From contig CM035312.1 of NCBI GenBank assembly GCA_002900995.3, positions 3,554,602 to 3,618,601 on the forward strand: a stretch of 64,000 bases of DNA. Reading direction: 5' to 3'. Made by a program: the position numbers and the translations under genes. Source of the stretch: Ganoderma boninense. Lineage: Eukaryota; Basidiomycota; Agaricomycetes; Polyporales; Polyporaceae. Shown in pieces: positions 45,752 through 63,692 of the stretch. The notes beneath the pieces were generated by a model. It saw nothing but the letters and a program-made list of their open reading frames with translations, did not search any database and had not been told where the DNA came from. Numbering within the stretch: position 1 is the first letter of the stretch; every line of letters starts with the position of its first letter.

Positions 45752-46202
45752 TTTAGAAGCTGAGTCGGAAGAGCGGTTTCTCTTTATTAGAGAAAGGGAA
45801 ATGAAGGAGAAAATTGAAAAGAAACTGTGGAATGAAGGACCAGCCAAGAAAGAGAAGGAAAAGGGCGTATGCTGACCAGGAGAAACGTCTAAAACTGCGC
45901 TGGAAATTTATATGGGGGTCGTCGGTCGTCTGCCGTCGCTATCGGGTGGCGCATCGCTTCCCAAGGGCCAACCGTTTCCAGTGACGAGAATCAAATGAAA
46001 GATTCATCAGTACTGTTGCTCCGGCCATCATGACATCAGTGATCTCCCCGAGGCATGCTTGAGGCATGCAGGGACAGTCGATGGCGGTGATGATGGTTCT
46101 GGGCAACGTCGACGACAGCGACAAGCGACGACTTAGCCGTCCTGATGGAAAGTTAAGCGGTAGAGCTTACCTCATATATTATTATATAGACCACTTCTCT
46201 AA
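45752..46202. other. Intergenic before tRNA-Glu
   Basis: Promoter side of the hypothetical gene; a TATA-like aatttatatg is near 45904 on the plus strand. Nothing else is recognised. Confidence 0.4.
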
Positions 46203-46273
46203 TCCGATATGGTGTAGTGGCTAACATTATCGCCTCTCACGCGATAGCCCGGGGTTCGATTCCCCGTGTCGGA
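46203..46273 (+). tRNA. tRNA-Glu (CTC)
   Basis: A full cloverleaf can be drawn: acceptor TCCGATA pairs with TGTCGGA; D arm GGTGTAGTGGCTAACATTAT region; anticodon loop CTCTCAC with anticodon CTC; T arm CGGGGTTCGATTCCCCG. It is 71 nt without an intron and has no encoded CCA, as usual for eukaryotic genes. Confidence 0.92.
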
Positions 46274-46526
46274 AAGCTTTTTGATATTGCCAGTACTGGC
46301 AACGGCCCCAACGTTCGTTCAATCGTGGTCAGAGAACGTGATACGGCATTGATACAGCACACCTTCAGACGTACATGGTACATAGACAACTCGATAGGTC
46401 ATTATACGACATGAATAGCCCAGATGAATGGCATGCAGTGGTAATACATGTGTTGAAGTTCGGGCACGATGTAGCAGGAGCAGATGGACAAGAAGAAGCA
46501 GAAAAAGTGAAACTACAAACTACGCA

Positions 46527-54064
<7,538 letters not shown>

Positions 54065-55276
54065 TGTCGAGATCGCTGAGCGAGTGGAGTGTGGATGCTT
54101 GAGAGGGGAGGGCCCAGGGGACCTCGGCAGCTCAAGCCTGCATCGCGCTGTGGGATTTGTGAAAGCGTATGGTCGTGGTTGTTGTAGTCGAGTACCAAGG
54201 AGTCATTCTTCTCCAACCCCAGCTTCGCCCCCCCCGGCCCGGCGTTTCGCATCAGTCACGTGCCTATCGACGAGCTTCCTTTCCCCATCGTCTGGACTCT
54301 GAGTTCTCCCTCTCTCCCTCCTCCTCCTCCTCAACGTACAACGTGTTTCCTTGATCTTGTTCTCAACATGCACCTCCAACACCCCTCGCATATGAAGCGC
54401 AGAAATTGCCAGAGCGAGAGTAGTACTGAAGCCCTACGGAACCGCTACTAGGCTGATCCGCCAAATGTAAAGACGTCACGGTCCCCGGCAGGCAATAGCG
54501 GTAAGTGGAAATTCCGAGGGATATATGTGCGCGACCAAAGACTGATCTCAGTGTAGTATGGCTTTTGAAAACAAAATGCCGTACCAATTTCTGTTCAGGT
54601 TACTTATGTCGGGAAAGTCACCGTGCCCAATGTTCGGACAACTATGCACTATCTTACAACTATGGCTTTCTTTACTGCCGCCTGATCTCGGGCACTGGAC
54701 ACGAGACTCCCACTGATTAGGCATACCTCCATGGCTGACCGCACTCTGACCGCTCGGCCTCCACATGTACACTCGTGTGTCCAGGAGTACATAAGTTCTC
54801 GCGCGCGCGCGGGTGCAGCGATGGTCGAGTCTCACACGATGTCCTCGTCGGATGGTGCGTCTTGTCCCCGGTAACCATTGGTCTGACCCTTACCAATCGA
54901 CCGTACGCTCAGGTTGCTCGTCAAGTCTTTCGCGAGCTCGACGTACTATATCCCACTCCATGTGGCATTGCCTCTAGCTCCTCCTGTCGCGATAGTAGCA
55001 TTTTTTTTTAGCTTCCGCTGTCCTCGATAGCAGATGTCTGAACTCTGCTTCCGTGTTATGTCGTTTACTACCTGACGTTCGTCTTGTCCGTGACGGTCTA
55101 CCGCCTCTCCCCCCTTCATCCTCCTCTCCCCCCTTCATCCTCCTCTCCCCCCTTCATCCTCTCGCACGGTACCCAAGTCTATTATGGTACTGCACTTCCA
55201 GTTGTTGGCATGCCATCTTCTCCATCACGGTGTGGTCGCCGGGTCAATGTATGTGGTCCACATTGATCCATTTTGC
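54065..55276. other. Intergenic, gcn2 promoter and degenerate DNA
   Basis: The gcn2 5' region (54065-54300) is followed by sequence with no recognised gene. A 19-bp unit (cctctccccccttcatcct) is repeated three times at 55104-55160. Confidence 0.45.
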
Positions 55277-55600
55277 AGGTTCATTCCTCCAGGGACGAAC
55301 GTCTACACGCCGACGTTCACGCTCCATGATTTCCCTTCCCGGACCCCCTCTAGCTGAAAGGGGTGGCTCATCGTGTCCGGCCGCCTCCCACCGGCACTCG
55401 AAAGCGCGCGGCTGCCCGCGCCTGTCAAGCTCCTCCGATTCCGCCGCAGACTTCAAGATCGTCGTCTGCGCGCTCGTGCAGCGCTTCGGGTTCCGGCTGA
55501 AGGAGGTAGGAGGCCTGAACGCGCGAGAGTGCGAGAGGGACTACAAGGGCTGCTTATTTCGTGACACGCGTCGACGCGTCCTGAGCTTCCTGTGCGCGTG
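55277..55600 (+). pseudogene. Cytochrome P450 C-terminal remnant
   Basis: One frame reads FIPPGTNVYTPTFTLH, like the stretch after the PERF region of fungal P450s. After a stop and frame change, another reads ADFKIVVCALVQRFGFRLKE and then NARECERDYKGC, matching the helix L and C-terminal pattern of basidiomycete P450s. The heme-binding loop (FxxGxRxCxG) expected between the two is missing, and the upstream three quarters of the gene are absent. It cannot be a working enzyme. The assignment rests on short similarity. Confidence 0.4.
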
Positions 55601-57038
55601 GAACCGAGATGACACTAGTACCTCTACAGGCCCAGCTACAGCTACGTGCAGGATGGCCCAACCCCAGATTCTCTGCTATGCATCGGCTGCAATTCTCTCC
55701 GAAGCCTGGCCACGCGTCGCTCCGAGCTCGAGAGGGGAGCTCACTGTCATGTCATGGTTCAACAAATATACGCACAACATGAGGCGATGTGCATGGACAT
55801 CCCGAGGGCGCGCTAGACGTATGTTTGTATGACGTCTCAAGTCCTTCGACGTCAAGAACAGAGCAGCGAAAGTGAAAGCAGAGAGGGACCACTTCATTTA
55901 ATGCAAGTTCAAGTCCCATGTGTAAGTTTAATTGGTTCTTATACTATTTTGCCGCCTGGATGGTGGAAGGAGCGGTTCAGCTCAAGCCACCTGAGGGGGC
56001 GTGCGCCGTTTGTCGATGCGAAATCTCTATAGGTGTATGTTGTCGTTTCATTATTCAATATTCATGTCTCCAGCGACCTCCATCGATCTCGACACGTGTT
56101 CCCAAGAACTCTACTGTACGCAAGTGGCGGTGCCTGTCTGTAGGCCAAGGGACCAAATGATAAGAAGGCAAAAATAGAAGGAAGCGCCGTGCTTTCGCTC
56201 AGGATGGGCCACCTGTGTCTTCAGGCAGGATGTCCAGGACTCCAGATAGAAATAAATAAAATGTAAAAAGTAGTCAATAAATTAGCCCACCGCGAGGGTC
56301 GAACTCGCAGCCAGGCCCGGCGTTATCGGTCCGTTGAATCAGGAGCTCGACGGCGCTTGCGGTTGGACCTGGGTTGGACTTTGCCACGCGTGTCTCTGCT
56401 ACTCTTGTCCGTGACCGTTAATTGTTCTCACTGCTTCAATTGCCGCGACCGCATCACTTCAATGATTCTCGTCGTCAATTACGTTCAAACCTCAGATCGA
56501 CTTTCCTTCAGCGCCGCTGCGTTGTCTCGGCGAGCCATGTTCAAAATGCTTCGGGAATTGTTAGGGGAAAAGGTGATCCCCGGTAGGTGGTCTACCTTTC
56601 ACTTGGTCCCTGGGTTATGTATCTATGGAGTGGCCGTTGCTTGCGCCATGGTCTCGAGAAGCGGGTCCTACGTCGAGTCGGGATATAGCGGACAGCGGGA
56701 TTACTGGGGTGCTCGGACCGAGTTCCTCGTCGTCCCGATTGAGAAGCGTGGTGGGGCATCTCTCTGCTATCGCCCGCAAGGCCTCTGCGGAGCGACGAAC
56801 GGGATGGCTGGGGGCTGAGGTTATGAGTTTGAACCCCGCAGGATCAGCCTCCTTCCTGGGAACATGTTCTAGGCTCCGCGGGGGCGTGTCCAGGGCGTGT
56901 CCCAAGTCTTGGGCTTGCGAGCGCGTCGCGGCGCGTCGTGCATGTGACCCCTGTCTTCTCGACCTCGTGCACGTGCACGAGTGCCAGGGATTTAACTTCG
57001 CGTCGGTCACCCCCCGCTGACCTTCGATCCCCAGTGCA
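55601..57038. other. Gene-poor stretch with a tRNA-like 3' half
   Basis: Frames at 56357-56818 (+) and 56615-57148 (-) overlap, are not similar to anything I know, and are probably chance. On the minus strand, 56308-56285 reads as a T arm (GCGAG, TTCGACC, CTCGC) followed by an acceptor strand GGTGGGC, that is, the 3' half of a tRNA. The matching anticodon and D arms are not convincing. Confidence 0.35.
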
Positions 57039-57944
57039 ATGGCCACTCCCAACCCTGCCTCTATCCGTGTGCCGCCCGCCCCTGGCAGCAAAACTGACCA
57101 AGCCTCCGGACCACGCATCCATGACCTGCTTAACAAGGGCCTCCACAACGAAGGCGCATTGAAAACCCAGTATGTCTGTCTCCACCTCTCTCTTCGTTAC
57201 CATGACTGTGGTATTGGTCCGCCGCTGTAAGAGTCTGACGCTCTATCCGATTGAGCTAGGCGGGCCATGACGTAACTTCCAACGTAGTTGTGATGATGTG
57301 AATGGTATATGCACGCCATCCCCGGCAAGATATTTCATTGCTTCCTGGTCAGGCATGTTGGGCCTCAGTCTTTCTCAAACCCCTCCATCGTTACTTTGTG
57401 ACATGTTTTTCCCTCCTCCTCGGCGGGTTTCCGTCGCTGTCTACGGTAAGTACTATCCCGGTCAGCAATTTTGTCTTGCCAATTAACCTGCTCTCGTAAC
57501 TGCACAGGACGACCTGCCACAGGGAAGAAGTCCCTGGTATCTGTGCTGGTGCGTTTGCGTTCCTCGTCCGTGCGTTTTTCCTTACCGGTGGTGATCTTAA
57601 CGAAGTCTACCGTTATCCTTAAGACGGAAGACTTCTCATACATACTTGACGTTCAGCTCGGGACCGAACTATCTCAGGCCTCCGTCGCTCTCATCCTCGT
57701 CAATGCCCAAGCCCCCAAGGAGCTCTCCCCGGAGACTCTTGACACGGCACGAAGGACAGCTCGATTGACTTGTGGCATCCAGACCAAACTGGATCTTGTC
57801 CCATCCGACTACTCGGAACCTCATCTGCGGTATCTTGGCAGCATACCCTTCCTGTCGTACAAGTTTGATGTCGAATGCCTGTCTATGAATCCTGTGACCC
57901 ATGAGGGAGTGGATGCTGTTTTCTCCTGCCAGCGCAATCTATGA
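57039..57944 (+). CDS. P-loop GTPase-like gene, possibly dynamin-like, probably broken
   Basis: Exons can be joined as MATPNPASIRVPPAPGSKTD...GALKT, then (after introns with GTATGT and GTATAT donors) VSVAVYGRPATGKKSLVSVL, then TEDFSYILDVQLGTELSQAS, VALILVNAQAPKELS and a TKLDLV motif. GRPATGKKS fits the P loop GxxxxGKS, and TKLD fits the G4 motif of dynamin-type GTPases. I cannot place a clear switch II DxxG. The first intron would contain the tRNA-like fragment at 57215-57266. The frame ends at 57942. It could be a diverged gene or a fragment; the family name is tentative. Confidence 0.3.
57215..57266 (-). other. tRNA-Lys(CTT)-like 5' half
   Basis: On the minus strand: acceptor GCCCGCC, TA, D arm GCTC...GAGC, then TCAGACTCTTA with a CTT anticodon. 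After this the sequence departs from a tRNA; no anticodon 3' strand or T arm follows. It resembles a tRNA gene cut just after the anticodon, the usual intron site. Confidence 0.5.
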
Positions 57945-59686
57945 CAGGATCCGCTCCTGCTCCTCGGCTGGCATCGCGCTCTTCTGGAGGCTCTGGTCGC
58001 GTCTGCTGGACTGCATTGCGGCGTGTTTTGCTCTACCTCAACCCGGGGCGTTGCCCGATGTAAGTGCTGTCCTTTAAACACCCTGGCTACTACAGCACTC
58101 AAACGAACCTCAAGGTCACCGCTGAACTTGTTCCCCTCACGTCCAACGACGTCGTCTCAGAGCTCAAAAACCACCCTGTCGACGACACGTGGGGCACAGA
58201 GCTCAACCGTCGGCTCGGTGCCGAAGAGGACCCTGCACTGGCAGGACGGGGCTTTCCAGATAAGCCCATCATTGGTCGCGAAGAACACGCGGGGGTCCGA
58301 GCGCAGCAGCATGGCGTTCGTGCCACTCACCGCCAGCACACGACCATCCCCACCCCGCGCGACCTCTACCCCTCTCTGTCGGTCATGCACTTCATCGACG
58401 GCGAGATGCTGTACGAGTGTTCATGCAGTTTCGCGTCGCCTGCACGCTGCGTCTGTACACGAAGCAGCTGCGGGCGCTGGCCCGCCCGGTTCCTGGGGCG
58501 GTGGATGATGCGCTCGTTCGCGGCGTCGGGTTCCGGCTCGACGAGACCGCGCACGGCACGTTCGCCACCGCGCGGTTGCTCTGACGGTTTTGCGACTAGT
58601 ACTACGTTGCTTTCGAGGTGTGGCGGACCCCCCGCCCGCGCGGCGGTCAGGGAGAACAAGCGGTCCCCCCCGTGCCGCGTGCGCATAGCGTCCGCGACTG
58701 CGCGCCCGTCTCCACGCATGGGGACCTGAATATGAGCAACATCAAGCTTTTGTTTTAGGTAAGATGAACGTTCTTAACTAGAATGCTCAATGCGCAGCCC
58801 TATTATGTCTTGGCTACGCTCGACACAGATGGTTTACTGACGACACTGTGTCAGCGACGGTGTCCTGTCGCAAGGCGGACAAGCACGAGGTAGGCCCATC
58901 TCAGGATCTGTGGCTAGAACTGTGAGATTCTATCGTGTGCTTCATACCTGCAAAGCCGGTCTTGTTTTGACCTCAGCGAGAGTCACCGCGACTGGTTGAC
59001 GCATCCTTCAATGGGATTTCGCGCGGTGGACGGTGTGGATAGACTTCTACGAGAAGAAATGTAGTATGTATCCATCTCCAAGAGGATCAGCCACCTCTGA
59101 AGAAGATCCAGGCACATTTAGGATGGTTCTGTTTAGGCGGTGAGTCACTGCTTCTCCTTCAAGGACGGCGCCACATCCCGCTTACGTTGCTTCCAACTTA
59201 AGCTTTCAAGCGCTGTTGGAACCTCAGAGTCGACACGCTGGATACGCTGGTATTTGATCTTTTGTATAAACTAAGTATTGAACGGTAGCTCGACCATTAA
59301 AATGAGCAGTAATATCTTCGAGCCAAGTGGAACGTCCAGGCCCAAATTTGATGCTCGCCAGCCTCCATGACAGGTCGGAGCCAGCCTCTTCGTCCACGAC
59401 AAACAGCAAGTTCTCCGCGGTGTCCCGACATTCATAGCTTTCCTTCATACCTCTACCCACACGCATAACAATACCTTGATTGCTGGCAGTCAACATGCGT
59501 TGGGGTTTCAGTCCGAGATACCCAAGGTCTTCTGTGCCCTTGTCAGGTTATCCCCAACAAGCTTCGTGGGCCTGGTCCCCTTCTACGTCGAGCCGATCGT
59601 AAGTCTTTTCATCGTCGTGCGCGTTGCCATTTGTTTTGACCTGTCTCTTGTAGGCCCGTGTCCCCGTAAGCCCGCGCTTCATCTCT
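57945..59686. other. Unassigned region with fragments of reading frames
   Basis: Plus-strand frames near 58064-58260 (starting with SFKHPGYYSTQTNLKVTAEL) and 58420-58580 (TLRLYTKQLRALARPVPGAV) look protein-like and could be exons of one gene, but stops and frame changes lie between and I know no family. The frame at 59224-59496 (-) is also unassigned. A possible in-frame upstream exon of the next gene ends at about 59600 with a GTAAGT donor. Confidence 0.3.
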
Positions 59687-61725
59687 ATGGAGTGCAACAG
59701 ACACTCACGTTGCACCTCTTGCAGGGGGTTCGGGCCGGGAAGCTCGGATGCAGGATATGGATACCCTTGGTCGTCCCCTGCGCACACGCCGTCGTTCGCG
59801 AGCATGATTCCCTCTCCGGATAGGATGTCTGTTGGAGCCATGAGCGACTACGGGGTTCCGTACGTCCCTTCCACGTAAGCGAATTCTTGTGTCTGCTGTC
59901 CTGGTAGTCAGTCTAAATTACCTGCAGACACAGCAGCGTCCACAGTGGATCCCCCATCTCTCCCTCGAGATACGGAAGGGATCCTTTCCTGGTGCGCCCC
60001 GAGGATGTGCGCTTCGGAGGCCTTGGTCGCGGACGCTCCATGTCGTACTCGAATGCAAGTTCGCGCTCGGGCCACGCCTTTTCTCGACGCCGTTCTTCCT
60101 ACGAGGTCCCTCCCGTGATGAATTCGAGCGTGGTATTCAGCGACTCGATCGCAGCACCACGGCGGGGAGGGAGGAAGAAGGCACTCTGCGTACGTCTCTG
60201 TCGCTGCGCTTTGCATGCAGTCCCCAAGGCCTGAACCCGAATAGATCGGAGTGAGCTACTTCGGAGATCGCCGGTCCGAGCTCTGCGGCTCTGCGGAGAA
60301 CGCGCGCGCTGTGCAACACTTCCTCCTGCGTGCGTTGTACTTTTATTCTCTACTCCATGCTGGTGCGATCAACTTATGCACAAACTATGTGGCTTTTTTG
60401 CAGGCCATGGGTACAGGAAAGAAGATGTGCGGATCCTGGCAGAGGATGATTACGATCCCCGCCGCCACCCGACGAAAGTCAACATCATCGACGCCATGCA
60501 CTGGCTGGTCAAGAGCGCACAGCCGGGCGACCACCTCTTCTTCCATTGTGCGCGTTCCTTCACCTCGTACCTTTGCGATATGAATATTCTCAATGGCCCA
60601 TAACAAACAGACTCCGGACATGTGGCGGAGATCAGAGAAGCAAGCCGGGATGAAGTCGGCGGGTACGACGGTACGCGCTGAGGCCTACTTCTTGATTTAC
60701 CCCGAGATGCTTTCTGATTTTAGGCAACGGACAGTGATATTCCCGGTGGACCATCGGGTGAATGGATGGATCATGGACGACGTAAGTGTCCCTCCGTCGT
60801 GATGCAGGAACTTGAAGGCTCTCAGTTCCCTCCACCCATTAACAGTTGATCAGTACGATCTTTGTCAAGAAATTACCTCGAGGTTGCCATTTGACGGTAT
60901 GGCTCAGCAGCATACATTCCCGCTTGAGTTACCAGTAGCTCATTCATACACTGCTCAGGTCCTGTTTGATGTAGGTGTCGTTGATTCAGACCGAGCCCCA
61001 AGCCTGATCTCTTACAGGCGTACCATAATGGGATGGCACTGGGTGAGTCCCTATTTTTTTTCCGCTGGCTGCTTGCTGATGTAAGATATCAGATTTACCA
61101 TACTCCGTACGTTGCCTCATCTTCCCCTGGTTATGTCTCGCTAGCGCGCTGATGAATGCGCGAATAGTATTCCTCGAAAGGAAGAGTCAGAGACAACGAG
61201 GCCAGGTACAGATGGCGAGATCACAAGCCTATCTCCGCAGACGTGGTCAGTGTCCTGTGATTTGGCCGTGCAGACTCAAGACTCACCGATAGCCCCCATC
61301 CGCAGGTGTCATGGAGCGGTCCAGGGTGCATGCACTCGCGCCCTTACGACGCTGGTACAGGCGCGGAGATCATGAGCGCTGTACGCTCTATCTATTCCGA
61401 TTCTCGCGTTCTATCTCAAATCTGACCCTCCCTTCAAACAGGCGTTCATCAGATCGCTTGGGAGGTCCCCCCGTCCCTCTCGCGAGAACTTGCTTAGCTA
61501 ACTCTCCCGGATCGACCTGCAGACCACAATCCCTACCAATCCTACCGCGAGCTCCTGCACTCTGTCAAGAGCATCATCGGCAGGCGGGAGAACTACAAGC
61601 CGAAGCTCGCGACCTCTCATCAGATTGTACGTCTGCCTGCGTCCTGCCGCCTCCAGAACAAGTACCTTACCTCTCCATGCTGATGTCCGTATACCCAGGA
61701 TACGGCCTCGCGAGTTGTGTTCTGA
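59687..61725 (+). CDS. Metacaspase-like pseudo-protease, catalytic Cys replaced by Tyr
   Basis: The start is uncertain; MECNRHSRCTSCRGFGPGSS at 59687 is the first ATG of the exon, and an upstream exon could join in frame. A Ser/Arg-rich prodomain is followed by KKALC/IGVSYFGDRRSELCGS, GYRKEDVRILAEDDYDPRRH, NIIDAMHWLV, YSGHVAEIREASRDEVGGYD (His kept at 60619-60621, but GHG is GHV), VIFPVDHRVNGWIMDD, IFVKKLPRGCHLT and VLFD, then a 25-base exon AYHNGMAL (61018-61042), where the intact paralogue has SCHSGSVL. Then LPYSYSSKGRVRDNE and VSWSGPGCMHSRPYDAG, and the end DTASRVVF at 61725. Almost every splice site is conserved with the 18474 gene. The junction before HNPYQSYRELLHSVK is off by one base. 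Confidence 0.8.
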
Positions 61726-62239
61726 GGTGTCGATGGCTACACGAGACGTGTCTCGATCACCACGGTTGCGACATGTTATGCTCATGCACGTGAGGGAGCT
61801 TTCGAGCAGTATTTTCGACGACAGGCATGTGTGGTCCGTCTCCCTGTGTCCCTCTGGATGCGGCTCCTATGAAATATTGCTCTTACTCTTCTCCGTTATG
61901 CTCTCTGGACCGGAAGCAACTCACGATGACCAGTGGGGTTTGTCCATCGCGATGCTGCACTCGCCACCGCAGCTTTCCCGTCACCCACGATCATCATTTA
62001 GAGCTATGTTGCATCGGGACCAGCACCCTATCTCCGCCATCTTCCTGATTAAACTCTGGTCGCCTCCCGCGATGCTCGTTATCCTTTAGATGAGGACTAT
62101 CCCTTAGATGAGCATTAGGTCCCGTCCGTCTTGAGGACGCTAAACCGTGTGTATCAGCTCAGTATTATAACATCGCAATGTCTATGTCTCTTGTGACACA
62201 GCCTTCTAAAGTGTACAGTAAATAGTATTTGTACACGCT
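61726..62239. other. Intergenic, converging 3' ends
   Basis: Between the metacaspase-like gene and the kinase, which converge. No gene recognised. A short repeat (atccyttagatgag) occurs near 62083 and 62100. Confidence 0.4.
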
Positions 62240-63692
62240 CTAAAACCGTATGCAATGCGTATCCGACTGGGCATTGTTCATAACCTCCGGTGGGCAAGTG
62301 TCCTCGACCGATCTCCCGCCGTCGTACAGCGGAGGCTCGTCGATGAAGTCCAAATGTTCAGCGACGACATCTAACTCACCCCCGATGGTGAAGCCTGGCT
62401 CGACACGGCACGGAAGGAGCAGCCACTCAGAGCCCCGCAACTCATCGAAGCCATGATCGCCCCCCGTCTCCGACCGGGACTCCGGCCGCCCAAATACGTT
62501 GTCGAAGTCACGCGAGCCGTACCACCCCTCCCCTCCATTGGCAGGCACGAAGACCTGATCCACCTCGTCGGACGAGGGCGGGCGAGGGGGCCTTGTCCAA
62601 CTCACCCAGAGACATTCGTTGCTCCTGTCCTGCTGGTCGAACATCGGGCACTGGTCACCCAGGAAGCGTGGTTCCATCGCACGGAAGTTATCCCTCAAGC
62701 GTTGGTACTGCAGGTCGTCGTTGGGGGAGAGGCCGAGCGCGAAATCCATAAGGGATGCGAAGACGTCGGGATGTCCCCGAAAGAGCTCCTCGCCGCGCAC
62801 GATGCCCCGTTCTACCTGGTACATGGGATAGGCCCACGGAAGGTTTCCTGTCAGGAGGCGGGCTAGAGTGTACGCGAGGGATTCTAAATCGTCGCGAGGC
62901 AACGCGGCTGGAAACAGCGACGCATTAGCTTACTCCAATGTATCGGAATCTCGAGAATTCACGCACTCTCGCCCGAGAGGACACGCAAGCTGCAGTATGG
63001 TACAGTGCCCCTCTGACCTCTTGGTGGGCTCGAGCCAGACGTAAATCGCCATGCGAGCCCGAAGTCGAGGAGGTAGAGCCGTCCGGCATTCTCGCCACGA
63101 CCGAGGCAGATGTTGGAGGGCTTAATGTCGCAGTGAACGATTCCCTTCCCGTGTATGTATTCTAACGCATCCAGCTGCGCAGATTGCAGACATCATGAAG
63201 GTGAGTATGTAGACATGAGCGGAGGAATAAGAATATGACAGTACCATTTGACACACCAGTGCAACAGCGTTCCGTTGGCTGAGTCCGACTGTGCTCACGA
63301 AGTCCTCAATATTGGGCCCGAGGAGTTCCATCGCCATATACTCGAAGTACTGCGATCGTCCCCATGCAAAGACCTGGTGGATATTGGGGTGTCCTGAGCT
63401 TGCTCGTAAGAGACCATCCAATGTCGTCTTAAGCGGGACGGGCTTACCGCGCAGTAAGGAGAGAAAATACGCCTCGTGGAGCAAGACGGGGTGTCGTACA
63501 TGGTTTGTGACTCTCGCCTTTTTCAAGGCCACGACGTCTGGTTTTCTGCTGTTGTCTACGCTGATTACCTTTGCGGCGAAGACTTTCCCTGCGGCAGGAC
63601 GATCAGAGTGGCACCTTTCGTGCTTAGTGCTAAGCGAGCTCACCGAACGTTCCTATGCCCACGAGATCCTGCCATCTGTAACTCAGCCGCAT
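62240..63692 (-). CDS. Casein kinase 1-like protein kinase
   Basis: Start chosen at MRLSYRWQDLVGIGTFG (63692), which gives the Gly-rich loop; an intron of about 55 bp then joins to KVFAAKVISV. VVALKKARV supplies the ATP-binding Lys. Further exons give YEYMAMELLGPNIEDF-like text (EYMAMELLGPNIEDFV), LDALEYIHGKGIVHCDIKPS (catalytic loop), LYLLDFGLAWRF and GTVPYCSLRVLSGE, then TALPRDDLESLAYTLARLLT and GNLPWAYP, the CK1-type RRDDLES...LPW signature. The HRD motif is HCD: Asp is kept but Arg is replaced. CK1 normally has GT.RYAS where this has GTVPYCS. The tail after the kinase core is acidic and Pro-rich and lacks a clear lipidation signal. Confidence 0.8.

Noticed and set aside
56357..56818. 153-codon plus-strand frame with a hydrophobic start
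   Set aside because: It overlaps another frame on the opposite strand of similar length, has no recognised family and no conserved splice sites. Chance is the simpler reading.
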